Source of the DNA: Halocaridina rubra
Lineage: Eukaryota; Arthropoda; Malacostraca; Decapoda; Atyidae
Direction: 5' to 3'
Assembly (NCBI GenBank): GCA_037179515.1
Contig: JAXCGZ010022665.1
Coordinates: 138,501 to 202,500, forward strand
DNA: 64,000 nt
Part shown: positions 12,235-24,719 of the stretch, one piece after another
Numbering within the stretch: position 1 is the stretch's first letter
Layout: every line of letters starts with the position of its first letter
Notes under the pieces: generated by a model
What the model was told of the DNA's origin: nothing
Seen by the model: only the letters and a program-made list of their open reading frames with translations
Database searches by the model: none
Position numbers and translations under genes: made by a program

Positions 12235-15068
12235 TCATCGGTTCCATTTTAGATACTTATCATACCTGTCCTTAAAACTATGGATTGAGATAGCATTAAC
12301 TACCTCCTCGCTTAGCCAATTCCAATTATCAACTACTCTTACACGGAAAAAGTATTTCCTTACATCCTGCAAACAAGTTTTCTTACGAAGCTTCAAACTA
12401 TGACCTCTAGTTCTAGAGCCAGCCATATCAAAATATCGATCCCTATCCACTCTATCATAACCATGAAGGAATTTAAAGACTGTCACCATATCCTCCCTCA
12501 CTCTTCTAGCTTCGAGTGATGGTAAGTCTAATTCCCTCAGCCTCTCATCATAACTGAGATTGCATATTTCTGGCACCAGTTTCGTGGCATGTCTTTGAAC
12601 TTTTTCAAGCTTAGCTATGTGCTTTTTCAAGTGCGGATTCCAAAAGGGGGCTGCATATTCGAGTTTTGGCCTCACATAGGTTACATAAATATTTCTGAAC
12701 ATTTCCTTGTCCATGTGCCTGAAGGCTACCCTTACATTTGATAAGAATGCATATGCTGCCCTTACTATGCCATTTATATGTATTTCTGGAGACAAATCTG
12801 CCAGTATGTTTACTCCTAGATCTCTCTCATTTTCTGTCTCTTGAAGTTGTACTCCAGCCACCGAGTAGTCAAGCTTGGGCCTTCTTGCACTTGTACCCAT
12901 TCTCATTACCTTACATTTTGAAGTATTGAATTTCAATAGCCACTTTTCTGACCACTCATGCAGATTATTTAGATCCTTCTGAAGTTCTCTACCATTGTTC
13001 TCGTTTTTTACTTTCTTCACAATCTTTGCATCATCTGAAAACATATTCATGAATGAATTTACAGACTCTGGTAGGTCATTTACATATACAAGGAGCAAAA
13101 GTGGCCCTAAAACTGAACCCTGTAGAACTCCACTACTAACTCTTCTCCATTCAGACACTGAGTGTCTTACTCTAACCCTCTGTTCCCTTCCTTCTAAGTA
13201 AGTTTTTATCCATTCCAAAACATTTCCACCTATTCTAGCCATTGATTGCAGCTTCCTAATAAGTCTCCCATGTGGAACAGTGTCAAACGCTTTCTGGAAG
13301 TCTAGGAATATGCAATCTGCAAAGCCCTCTCTTTCCTGTAAGATTTGGCTTACGTCATCATAAAATTCTAATAAGTTTGTTACTGTTGATCTACCTTCTC
13401 TGAAGCCATGTTGCCTCACTGACAAAAAGTTGAAGGATTCCAAGTGAAGAGAGATATGTTTCCTTAATAGTTTCTCCATAACTTTGCAAACTATGCTGGT
13501 CAAGGAAACTGGTCTATAGTTCAGAGCCGTATCCCTCCTTCCCTTTTTGAAGATAGGTATCACATTTGCTTGTTTCCAGCATCTTGGAATCTCCCCCGAC
13601 TCCAGTGACTCCTTAAATATGATACTTAGTGCCACTGATATTGTGCTTGCGCATTTTTTAAGCACATGAGGGGATATATCATCAGGACCTGTAGCTTTAT
13701 GAACATCTAAATCCATCAGCGCTTTGCATACCTCTGTGGCTGTAAGGTTGATGTTCTCTAATACCGGCCCTTGAGCTTCTATCACTGCAATCTGAGGGGG
13801 TGGGGTATTTTCTACTGTAAATACTGACTGAAACTCCTTGTTCAATTCTTTGCAGATCTCTTCATCCGTCTCAGTGATGCTTCCATCCGCTCTCTTTAGC
13901 CTTAAAACCTGTTCTTTTACCTTCAGTTTTCCTCTGATAAAGCTGTGAAAAAGCTTGGGATTTTCTTTAGCCTTCCTGGTGGTGTCCCTCTCATAGTCTC
14001 TCTCTGCCTCTCTCCTTTTACTTAGGTAGTCATTTCTTGCTCTTTTGTAGGTTTGCCAGGCATTTATGTTTTTTCTCCTCCTATACCTTTTCCAGCATTT
14101 GTCTCTCCACTCCTTAGCTCTTTTACACCCATCATCGAACCATTTCTCTCTGGCATGAATTACACCTACTTTGGTGACAGGTATGCAGCAATCTACTATC
14201 TTCCCATATTTCTCACAAAAGATGTCATACATTTCTTGTACAGATTTGTTGTAAAATAAGGTTCTCCAGTCAATAACTGCAAAAAGCTCATTCATTTTGA
14301 TGTAATCTCCTTTCCGATAGTTCCTCCTCATGTCCTCAGTGCCTCTACTCTCAGGAAGAATATCTTCAATGATATACTCCATCAACAACACACAGTGGTC
14401 ACTCTTTCCAATTGGTGGTTCATACTTAATTTTTTCAATATCCAACACATTATCTGTGAACACTAGATCAAGTAGTGATGGCTCATCCCCACCCCTGGCC
14501 CTTGTTGGTTCCATTACATGTTGGTGTAGGAAATTCCCTTGTACGCAATCTAGGAATCTTGCCCCGAATGAGTCCTCACCACTGTGTGGGTCAAGATTTA
14601 TCCAATCTATCTCTTTATGATTAAAGTCTCCCATAATCAAAATCCTACATTTTTTTCCCGTGCCATGTTAACAACTGAGTTTATGACTTCAATAGTACCT
14701 ATATGACTTTCCTCATAAACTTCAAGCCTATTTTGGTTCCTTGGTGGGTTGTATACAACAGTTATTATAATGCTCTCTGACCCAGTATTTATGCGAGCAA
14801 CAAGAAATTCCTTGAACTCACTTTCTATAGCCAAGTTTATTTCTTCGACTTGAATCCTTTCACTTATGAGCAGTGCTATCCCTCCACCAGTCCTCTCAGA
14901 TCTTTCAACCCTTAGTATTCTGAAGCCCTTAGGAAAAACTGTGACACTGTTTATGTCCTCACTCAACTTAGTCTCTGTAATTGCTACTATATCTGCCTTA
15001 CTGTTGTGAATCCTATCTTTTAATTCTACTGCCTTGCCAGCTAATCCATCAGCATTTGTGTATAACAA
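12235..15068 (-). pseudogene. LINE-A ORF2, A2 copy, one-base frameshift
   Basis: The endonuclease N-terminus (15068-14637) and the rest (14640-12235, 801 residues) lie in different frames. The break is at the A-homopolymer upstream of the GDFNHKEIDW motif, which has 7 A here and 8 in intact copies. The RT catalytic motif reads FSDD instead of FADD and GVPQGS reads GVLQGS. The usual stop after YDKYH is lost through a short deletion, so the frame extends a few residues. ORF2 has no AUG at its beginning: the first conserved codons (LLYTNADG) lie just past the ORF1 stop in the -1 frame. Confidence 0.88.
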
Positions 15069-15070
15069 TC

Positions 15071-16150
15071 TTAATGAGGCCCCATCCCCTGATCTTCTGT
15101 CATTATCTTCTTTATCTCCCCTTTGTCTGGAAGAACTCTGTAATGAAAATTTTTCTTCTCTTCTTCATTTCTTTCATCATTTAACCTTCTTGCCTCTTGC
15201 AACAAGTTTTTTATCTTTCCCATCTCTTCCTGTGTTCTGTATTGTCTAATGAACACTTCTTTGAATTCTTGAAGGTCTTTTAGACTTTTTTTTCTCAACA
15301 ATATTTCCCTACATGTTTCCCCTCTCTCAAAGGTTACTTTTGTTGGTCTCGGTTTTCCTTCCCTCGAATATTTACCTAGTTGGTGTATGTTTACAATATC
15401 CTCAGGACCACATACTACTCCAAGCTTTCTTATCAGGTCTACAACCCTAGCTTTATTTTCTTCAAGTCTCCCCTGCCATGTTGGCTCCTGGGACTCGCTT
15501 ATGCCTGAGATTACCACTGTCTTCTCCTTATCAAGTGCCTGTCTGATGAGTGGGTTTGCCCTTTCCATCACAACGTCTTTCATTTTTTTGATTACTGTCT
15601 CTTTATAGTCAACTGTTTGTATGTTTTCCAGTGCCACCACCTTTACAGCCTCCTTTACTGCCACATTCCCCTTTAGCGCATCAGCAAAGGAAGTTTTCAT
15701 GGCATCATTTTCCATATTCAGCTCCTGGAACTCTTTTCTGAACTGTTCAATGTTTTCCTTAATCTGGACATTCCAAGCAGCAATCTCGTCTCTCTCAGAA
15801 GAGAGCAGTGAACTAACATCTAGTTCCTTTAGGTTGTCATTCAGCTGTTTGTTTTTATCTTCTTGTTTAGAAATTCTAGATTCTAGTTGACTCTTTTCCC
15901 CTTCCAGCTTCTTTATTCTTTTTTCTAGTTCCTTTCTCTCCTGCCCTTGTGCTTTATTTGCTTCCTCCAAAGATCTTATTTGCTCTCTGAGTGTTTCATT
16001 CTCTTTCATTTCTCCATCCATATTCCGAATTTTATCATCAAGGCTTATAACCATTTCCTCTAAATTCTTGATTTTCTGTTTGAGTCTCCTGATGGCTACC
16101 CCTCCTACCGACCCATGGATGGGAGAGGTTTGGGACAGAGATGGGGTCAT
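15071..16150 (-). CDS. LINE-A ORF1 protein, coiled-coil RNA-binding type
   Basis: An uninterrupted 359-residue frame starts at an ATG in the sequence AAAAATGACCCC. Residues ~20-130 are a heptad-rich coiled coil (KQKIKNLEEMV, KELEKRIKKLEGEKSQLE). From about residue 205 a region with VVISGISES, RKLGVVCGPEDI and KPRPTKVTFERG resembles the RRM-like domain of L1-type ORF1 proteins. Such proteins coat LINE RNA and act as chaperones in the ribonucleoprotein. It ends DQGMGPH just before the ORF2 core and overlaps the ORF2 frame by roughly 90 bases. It is intact in this copy, though the ORF2 beside it is broken. Confidence 0.85.
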   Translation of the reverse strand: MTPSLSQTSPIHGSVGGVAIRRLKQKIKNLEEMVISLDDKIRNMDGEMKENETLREQIRSLEEANKAQGQERKELEKRIKKLEGEKSQLESRISKQEDKNKQLNDNLKELDVSSLLSSERDEIAAWNVQIKENIEQFRKEFQELNMENDAMKTSFADALKGNVAVKEAVKVVALENIQTVDYKETVIKKMKDVVMERANPLIRQALDKEKTVVISGISESQEPTWQGRLEENKARVVDLIRKLGVVCGPEDIVNIHQLGKYSREGKPRPTKVTFERGETCREILLRKKSLKDLQEFKEVFIRQYRTQEEMGKIKNLLQEARRLNDERNEEEKKNFHYRVLPDKGEIKKIMTEDQGMGPH

Positions 16151-16913
16151 TTTTATGTTCTCCCTCTCACAGAATATAGAAAGAAGACGAGAAAGAGGAA
16201 AAAAAAAGAGAAAAACTTTTAATTAAGCTTCACACCGAATTTTTATATCTCCATATAAGTGCTATTTAGTGACTCAGTTTATCTCTTTTCTGGTAACACA
16301 CATCTTAACTTAAAAACTTGACCATGGTAATTTAAGGATAAAAAGAAAAGAAAAACAAAAGTCAAACCTGAAGGAAAAATTCGAACCTGTGTCTGAGGTG
16401 GCACCCACCTGTTTCTGCTATATATTCTTCCTAACTGATAAACTCACTTGCTAACCAAGATATGTTATCACAGGATTAGACTTTACATTTAACTAAATAT
16501 ATATAGAAAATAAAAAAATAGTAAAAGAGAAAGCTAAAAGAAAAGCAAAAAAATGAAGAAAATAAGACAGCTGTACTACTTGGCAACTTAACTCAGTACT
16601 GTTGACAGGTGGATATTTGGTATTTTTTTTTTTAATTATTCAATTATTTCGTGTATCAAACTAACTAACAAGTTAATATAAATGGGAAGGATACTGATTT
16701 TAACAATATATAGAACCACAGGATCAGGTAAACGGCTTAAGAGCTTTCCCCAGTTAACACAAAAAATTAGGCAACGTGATGTGATGGCTTCACCTCTGGC
16801 AACTCTTCTAAATTTTCTTCAAGGCAGAACTGGACGGCAGCTTCTCTCTCCCCTCACGAAAATGTTCTCAATTTTTTTCCTTTAATATTTTGGACAGTCT
16901 CATCATACAACAA

Positions 16914-16915
<2 letters not shown>
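16151..16915 (-). promoter_or_regulatory. LINE-A 5' untranslated region (A2)
   Basis: This stretch has no supported coding frame. It is matched on the plus strand by about 52130-52870 of copy A10, which confirms it as part of the element. LINE 5' UTRs normally hold an internal promoter. I see no defined core promoter motif that I can assign. Confidence 0.6.
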
Positions 16916-16944
<29 letters not shown>

Positions 16945-16967
16945 TGTATGTATGTATGTATGTATGT
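16916..16967. repeat. (TATG)n microsatellite linker
   Basis: About 12 TATG units between the 5' end of A2 and the 3' tail of A3. Confidence 0.95.
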
Positions 16968-19900
16968 GAATACCTAATTGTGATTACCTAATTGTGATTA
17001 CCTAATTGTGTTTACGGGAAAGAGCCCAAAGCTCCTATCTTCCCGTCTCCTCATCGGTTCCATTTTAGACTTAGTGATACTTATCATACCTGTCCTTAAA
17101 ACTATGGATTGAGATAGCATTAACTACCTCCTCGCTTAGCCAATTCCAATTATCAACTACTCTTACACGGAAAAAGTATTTCCTTACATCCTGCAAACAA
17201 GTTTTCTTACGAAGCTTCAAACTATGACCTCTAGTTCTAGAGCCAGCCATATCAAAATATCGATCCCTATCCACTCTATCATAACCATGAAGGAATTTAA
17301 AGACTGTCACCATATCCCCCCTCACTCTTCTAGCTTCGAGTGATGGTAAGTCTAATTCCCTCAGCCTCTCATCATAACTGAGATTGCATATTTCTGGCAC
17401 CAGTTTCGTGGCATGTCTTTGAACTTTTTCAAGCTTAGCTATGTGCTTTTTCAAGTGCGGATTCCAAAAGGGGGCTGCATATTCGAGTTTTGGCCTCACA
17501 TAGGTTACATAAATATTTCTGAACATTTCCTTGTCCATGTGCCTGAAGGCTACCCTTACATTTGATAAGAATGCATTTGCTGCCCTTTCTATGCCATTTA
17601 TATGTATTTCTGGAGACAAATCTGCCAGTATGTTTACTCCTAGATCTCGCTCATTTTCTGTCTCTTGAAGTTGTACTCCAGCCACCGAGTAGTCAAGCTT
17701 GGGCCTTCTTGCACTTGTACCCATTCTCATTACCTTACATTTTGAAGTATTGAATTTCATTAGCCACTTTTCTGACCACTCATGCAGATTATTTAGATCC
17801 TCCTGAAGTTCTCTACCATTGTTCTCGTTTTTTACTTTCTTCACAATCTTTGCATCATCTGCAAACATATTCATGAATGAATTTACAGACTCTGGTAGGT
17901 CATTTACATATACAAGGAACAAAAGTGACCCTAAAACTGAACCCTGTGGAACTCCACTACTAACTCTTCTCCATTCAGACACTGAGTGTCTTACTCTAAC
18001 CCTCTGTTCCCTTCCTTCTAAGTAAGTTTTTATCCATTCCAAAACATTTCCACCTATTCTAGCCATTGATTGCAGCTTCCTAATAAGTCTCCCATGTGGA
18101 ACAGTGTCAAACGCTTTCTGGAAGTCTAGGAATATGCAATCTGCCCAGCCCTCTCTTTTCTCTAAGATTTGGCTTACCTCATCATAAAATTCTAATAAGT
18201 TTGTTACTGTTGATCTACCTTCTCTGAAGCCATGTTGCCTCACTGACAAAAAGTTGAAGGATTCCAAGTGAAGAGAGATATGTTTCCTTAGTAGTTTCTC
18301 CATAACTTTGCAAACTATGCTGGTCAAGGAAACTGGTCTATAGTTCAGAGCCGTATCCCTCCTTCCCTTTTTGAAGGTAGGTATCACATTTGCTTGTTTC
18401 CAGCATCTTGGAATCTCCCAAAACTCCAGTGACTCCTTAAATATGATACTTAGTGCCACTGATATTGTGTTTGCGCAATTTTTAAGCACATGAGGGGATA
18501 TGTCATCAGGACCTGTAGCTTTATGAACATCTAAATCCATCAGCGCTTTGCATACCTCTGTGGCTGTAAGGTTGATGTTCTCTAATACCGGCCCTTGAGC
18601 TTCTATCACTGCAATCTGAGGGGGTGGGGTATTTTCTACTGTAAATACTGACTGAAACTCCTTGTTCAATTCTTTGCAGATCTCTTCATCCGTCTCAGTG
18701 ATGCTTCCATCCGCTCTCTTTAGCCTTAAAACCTGTTCTTTTACCTTCAGTTTTCCTCTGATAAAGCTGTGGAAAAGCTTGGGATTTTCTTTAGCCTTCC
18801 TGGTGATGTCCCTCTCATAGTCTCTCTCTGCCTCTCTCCTTTTACTTAGGTAGTCATTTCTTGCTCTTTTGTAGGTTTGCCAGGCATTTATGTTTTTTCT
18901 CCTCCAATACCTTTTCCAGCATTTGTCTCTCCACTCCTTAGCTCTTTTACACCCATTATCGAACCATTTCTCTCTGGCATGAATTACACCTACTTTGGTG
19001 ACAGGTATGCAGCAATCTACTATCTTCCCATATTTCTCACAAAAGATGTCATACATTTCTTGTACAGATTTGTTGTAAAATAAGGTTCTCCAGTCAATAA
19101 CTGCAAAAAGCTCATTCATTTTGATGTAATCTCCTTTCCGATAGTTCCTCCTCATGTCCTCAGTGCCTCTACTCTCAGGAAGAATATCTTCAATGATATA
19201 CTCCATCAACAACACACAGTGGTCACTCTTTCCAATTGGTGGTTCATACTCAATTTTTTCAATATCCAACACATTATCTGTGAACACTAGATCAAGTAGT
19301 GATGGCTCATCCCCACCCCTGGCCCTTGTTGGTTCCATTACATGTTGGTGTAGGAAATTCCCTTGTACGCAATCTAGGAATCTTGCCGCGAATGAGTCCT
19401 CACCACTGTGTGGGTCAAGATTTATCCAATCTATCTCTTTATGATTAAAGTCTCCCATAATCAAAATCCTACATTTTTTTTCCCGTGCCATGTTAACAAC
19501 TGAGTTTATGACTTCAATAGTACCTATATGACTTTCCTCATAAACTTCAAGCCTATTTTGGTTTCTTGGTGGGTTGTATACAACAGTTATTATAATGCTC
19601 TCTGACCCAGTATTTATGCGAGGAACAAGAAATTCCTTGAACTCACTTTCTATAGCCAAGTTTATTTCTTCGACTTGAATCCTTTCACTTATGAGCAGTG
19701 CTATCCCTCCACCAGTCCTCTCAGATCTTTCAACCCTTAGTATTCTGAAACCCTTAGGAAAAACTGTGACACTGTTTATGTCCTCACTCAACTTAGTCTC
19801 TGTAATTGCTACTATATCTGCCTTACTGTAGTGAATCCTATCTTTTAATTCTACTGCCTTACCAGCTAATCCATCAGCATTTGTGTATAACAATCTTAAT

Positions 19901-20033
19901 GAGGCCCCATCCCCTGATCTTCTGCCATTATCTTCGTTATCTCCCCTTTGTCTGGAAGAACTCTGTAATGAAAATTTTTCTTCTCTTCTTCATTTCTTTC
20001 ATCATTTAACCTTCTTGCCTCTTTCAACAAGTA
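16968..20033 (-). mobile_element. LINE-A copy A3, truncated in ORF1, with intact ORF2
   Basis: The tail consists of three ATTAGGTAATCACA-type units. It contains all of ORF2 and the last ~140 bp of ORF1, and stops at 20033 in the middle of ORF1. Immediately beyond are two TATG units and the tail of A4. Among all copies in the window this is the only one whose complete ORF2 is free of stops and frameshifts. Confidence 0.92.
17071..19893 (-). CDS. LINE-A ORF2, endonuclease-reverse transcriptase (intact)
   Basis: An uninterrupted frame of about 940 residues. The APE-type endonuclease covers roughly residues 1-230 ([43 protein letters not shown]). The reverse transcriptase spans about 450-740, with [43 protein letters not shown] and catalytic FADD at residues 677-680. 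The C-terminal region has RHATKLVPEI and GDMVTVFKFLHGYD. The listed start is the first conserved codon, a TTG and not an AUG. The frame is open further upstream and overlaps ORF1 in the -1 frame. The protein would nick target DNA and reverse-transcribe LINE RNA from the nick. This copy differs from its siblings at LEFWEIPRC (elsewhere LESGEIPRC) and GSLLFL (elsewhere GPLLFL). Confidence 0.92.
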   Translation of the reverse strand: MLYTNADGLAGKAVELKDRIHYSKADIVAITETKLSEDINSVTVFPKGFRILRVERSERTGGGIALLISERIQVEEINLAIESEFKEFLVPRINTGSESIIITVVYNPPRNQNRLEVYEESHIGTIEVINSVVNMAREKKCRILIMGDFNHKEIDWINLDPHSGEDSFAARFLDCVQGNFLHQHVMEPTRARGGDEPSLLDLVFTDNVLDIEKIEYEPPIGKSDHCVLLMEYIIEDILPESRGTEDMRRNYRKGDYIKMNELFAVIDWRTLFYNKSVQEMYDIFCEKYGKIVDCCIPVTKVGVIHAREKWFDNGCKRAKEWRDKCWKRYWRRKNINAWQTYKRARNDYLSKRREAERDYERDITRKAKENPKLFHSFIRGKLKVKEQVLRLKRADGSITETDEEICKELNKEFQSVFTVENTPPPQIAVIEAQGPVLENINLTATEVCKALMDLDVHKATGPDDISPHVLKNCANTISVALSIIFKESLEFWEIPRCWKQANVIPTFKKGRRDTALNYRPVSLTSIVCKVMEKLLRKHISLHLESFNFLSVRQHGFREGRSTVTNLLEFYDEVSQILEKREGWADCIFLDFQKAFDTVPHGRLIRKLQSMARIGGNVLEWIKTYLEGREQRVRVRHSVSEWRRVSSGVPQGSVLGSLLFLVYVNDLPESVNSFMNMFADDAKIVKKVKNENNGRELQEDLNNLHEWSEKWLMKFNTSKCKVMRMGTSARRPKLDYSVAGVQLQETENERDLGVNILADLSPEIHINGIERAANAFLSNVRVAFRHMDKEMFRNIYVTYVRPKLEYAAPFWNPHLKKHIAKLEKVQRHATKLVPEICNLSYDERLRELDLPSLEARRVRGDMVTVFKFLHGYDRVDRDRYFDMAGSRTRGHSLKLRKKTCLQDVRKYFFRVRVVDNWNWLSEEVVNAISIHSFKDRYDKYH

Positions 20034-21194
20034 TGTATGTGATTACCTAATTGTGATTACCTAATTGTGTTTACGGGAAAGAGCCCAAAGCTCGTATCTT
20101 CCCGTCTCCTGATCTGTTCCATTTTATACTTAGTGATACTTATCATACCTGTCCTTAAAACTATGGATTGAGATAGCATTTACTACCTCCTCGCTTAGCC
20201 AATTCCAATTATCAACTACTCTTACACGGAAAAAGTATTTCCTTACATCCTGCAAACAAGTTTTCTTACGAAGCTTCAAACTATGACCTCTAGTTCTAGA
20301 GCCAGCCATATCAAAATATCGATCCCTATCCACTCTATCATAACCATGAAGGAATTTAAAGACTGTCACCATATCCCCCCTCACTCTTCTAGCTTCGAGT
20401 GATGGTAAATCTAATTCCCTCAGCCTCTCATCATAACTGAGATTGTGTATATCTGGCACCAGTTTCGTGGCATGTCTTTGAACTTTTTCAAGCTTAGCTA
20501 TGTGCTTTTTCAAGTGCGGATTCCAAAAGGGGGCCGCATATTCGAGTTTTGGCCTCACATAGGTTACATAAATATTTCTGAACATTTCCTTGTCCATGTG
20601 CCTGAAGGCTACCCTTACATTTGATAAGAATGCATATGCTGCCCTTACTATGCCATTTATATGTATTTCTGGAGACAAATCTGCCAGTATGTTTACTCCT
20701 AGATCTCTCTCATTTTCTGTCTCTTGAAGTTATACTCCAGCCACCGAGTAGTCAAGCTTGGGCCTTCTTGCACTTGTACCCATTCTCATTACCTTACATT
20801 CTGAAGTATTGAATTTCATTAGCCACTTTTCTGACCACTCATGCAGATTATTTAGATCCTCCTGAAGTTCTCTACCATTGTTCTCGTTTTTTACTTTCTT
20901 CACAATCTTTGCATCATCTGCAAACATATTCATGAATGAATTTACAGACTCTGGTAGGTCATTTACATATACAAGGAACAAAAGTGGCCCTAAAACTGAA
21001 CCTTGTGGAACTCCACTACTAACTCTTCTCCATTCAGACACCGAGTGTCTTACTCTAACCCTCTGTTCCCTTCCTTCTAAGTAAGTTTTTATCCATTCCA
21101 AAACATTTCCACCTATTCTAGCCATTGATTGCAGCTTCCTAATAAGTCTCCCATGTGGAACAGTGTCAAACGCTTTCTGGAAGTCTAGGAATAG
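20034..21194 (-). mobile_element. LINE-A copy A4, 3' fragment with nonsense mutation
   Basis: A ~1.16-kb 3' fragment begins (5' side) inside the RT at the DFQKAFD region and runs to the tail. The reading frame is otherwise continuous (20130-21190), with one nonsense change in the GVQLQE segment (CAA to TAA, near 20730). FADD is present. The 5' truncation point is within a few bases of that of A5. Confidence 0.9.
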
Positions 21195-21247
21195 ACTTTC
21201 GTGTATGTATGTATGTATGTATGTATGTATGTATGTATGTATGTATG
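21195..21247. repeat. (TATG)n microsatellite linker
   Basis: About 11 TATG units, after a short GACTTTCG segment, between the truncated 5' end of A4 and the tail of A5. Confidence 0.93.
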
Positions 21248-22402
21248 TGATTACCTAATTGTGATTACCTAAATTGTGTGTTTACGGGAAAGAGCCCAAA
21301 GCTCGTATCTTCCCGTCTCTTGATCGGTTCCATTTTAGACTTAGTGATACTTATCATACCTGTCCTTAAAACTATGGATTGAGATAGCATTAACTACCTC
21401 CTCGCTTAGCGAATTCCAATTATCAACTACTCTTACACTGAAAAAGTATTTCCTTACATCCTGTGCAAGCAAGTTTTCTTACGAAGCTTCAAACTATGAC
21501 CTCTAGTTCTAGAGCCAGCCATATCAAAATATCGATCCCTATCCACTCTATCATAACCATGAAGGAATTTAAAGACTGTCACCATATCCCCCCTCACTCT
21601 TCTAGCTTCGAGTGATGGTAAGTCTAATTCCCTCAGCCTCTCATCATAACTGAGCTTGCGTATTTCTGGCACCAGTTTCGTGGCATGTCTTTGAACTTTT
21701 TCAAGCTTAGCTATGTGCTTTTTCAAGTGCGGATTCCAAAAGGGGGCTGCATATTCGAGTTTTGGCCTCACATAGGTTACATAAATATTTCTGAACATTT
21801 CCTTGTCCATGTGCCTGAAGGCTACCCTTACATTTGATAAGAATGCATATGCTGCCCTTACTATGCCATTTATATGTATTTCTGGAGACAAATCTGCCAG
21901 TATGTTTACTCCTAGATCTCTCTCATTTTCTGTCTCTTGAAGTTGTACTCCAGCCACCGAGTAGTCAAGCTTGGGCCTTCTTGCACTTGTACCCATTCTC
22001 ATTACCTTACATTTTGAAGTATTAAATTTCATTAGCCACTTTTCTGACCACTCATGCAGATTATTTAGATCCTCCTGAAGTTCTCTACCATTGTTCTCGT
22101 TTTTTACTTTCTTCACAATCTTTGCATCATCTGCAAACATATTCATGAATGAATTTACAGACTCTGGTTGGTCATTTACATATACAAGGAACAAAAGTGG
22201 CCCTAAAACTGAACCCTGTAGAACTCCACTACTAACTCTTCTCCATTCAGACACTGAGTGTCTTACTCTAACCCTCTGTTCCCTTCCTTCTAAGTAAGTT
22301 TTTATCCATTCCAAAACATTTCCACCTATTCTAGCCATTGATTGCAGCTTCCTAATAAGTCTCCCATGTGGAACAGTGTCAAACGCTTTCTGGAAGTCTA
22401 GG
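21248..22402 (-). mobile_element. LINE-A copy A5, 3' fragment
   Basis: A ~1.15-kb 3' fragment with the same 5' truncation region as A4. The open frame 22338-21454 covers GVLQGSVLGP, FADD and the thumb/C-terminal region. A small insertion (TGTG type) near 21463 shifts the last ~60 residues. The 5' end joins (TATG)4 and then (TA)n. Confidence 0.9.

Positions 22403-24719
<2,317 letters not shown>

Larger units (their letters stand above)
12165..16915 (-). mobile_element. LINE-A copy A2, near full-length (5' UTR, ORF1, ORF2, tail)
   Basis: This is the most complete copy on the minus strand, about 4.75 kb. In sense order it has a ~765-bp 5' UTR, ORF1 (16150-15071), ORF2 (15068-12235) and the tail repeat. 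Its tail units are slightly altered (GGTAATCACAAATAG type). The 5' boundary is set where (TATG)n begins at 16916, but A10 on the plus strand extends about 90 bp further upstream, so A2 may be slightly truncated. A7 is the next most complete minus-strand copy. Confidence 0.9.

Noticed and set aside
14637..15068. A separate 143-residue endonuclease gene in A2
   Set aside because: It is the N-terminal part of ORF2 separated by a one-base change in an A-run. A3 has both parts in one frame.
15387..15890. Serine/phenylalanine-rich plus-strand frames opposite ORF1
   Set aside because: Antisense of the ORF1 coiled coil.
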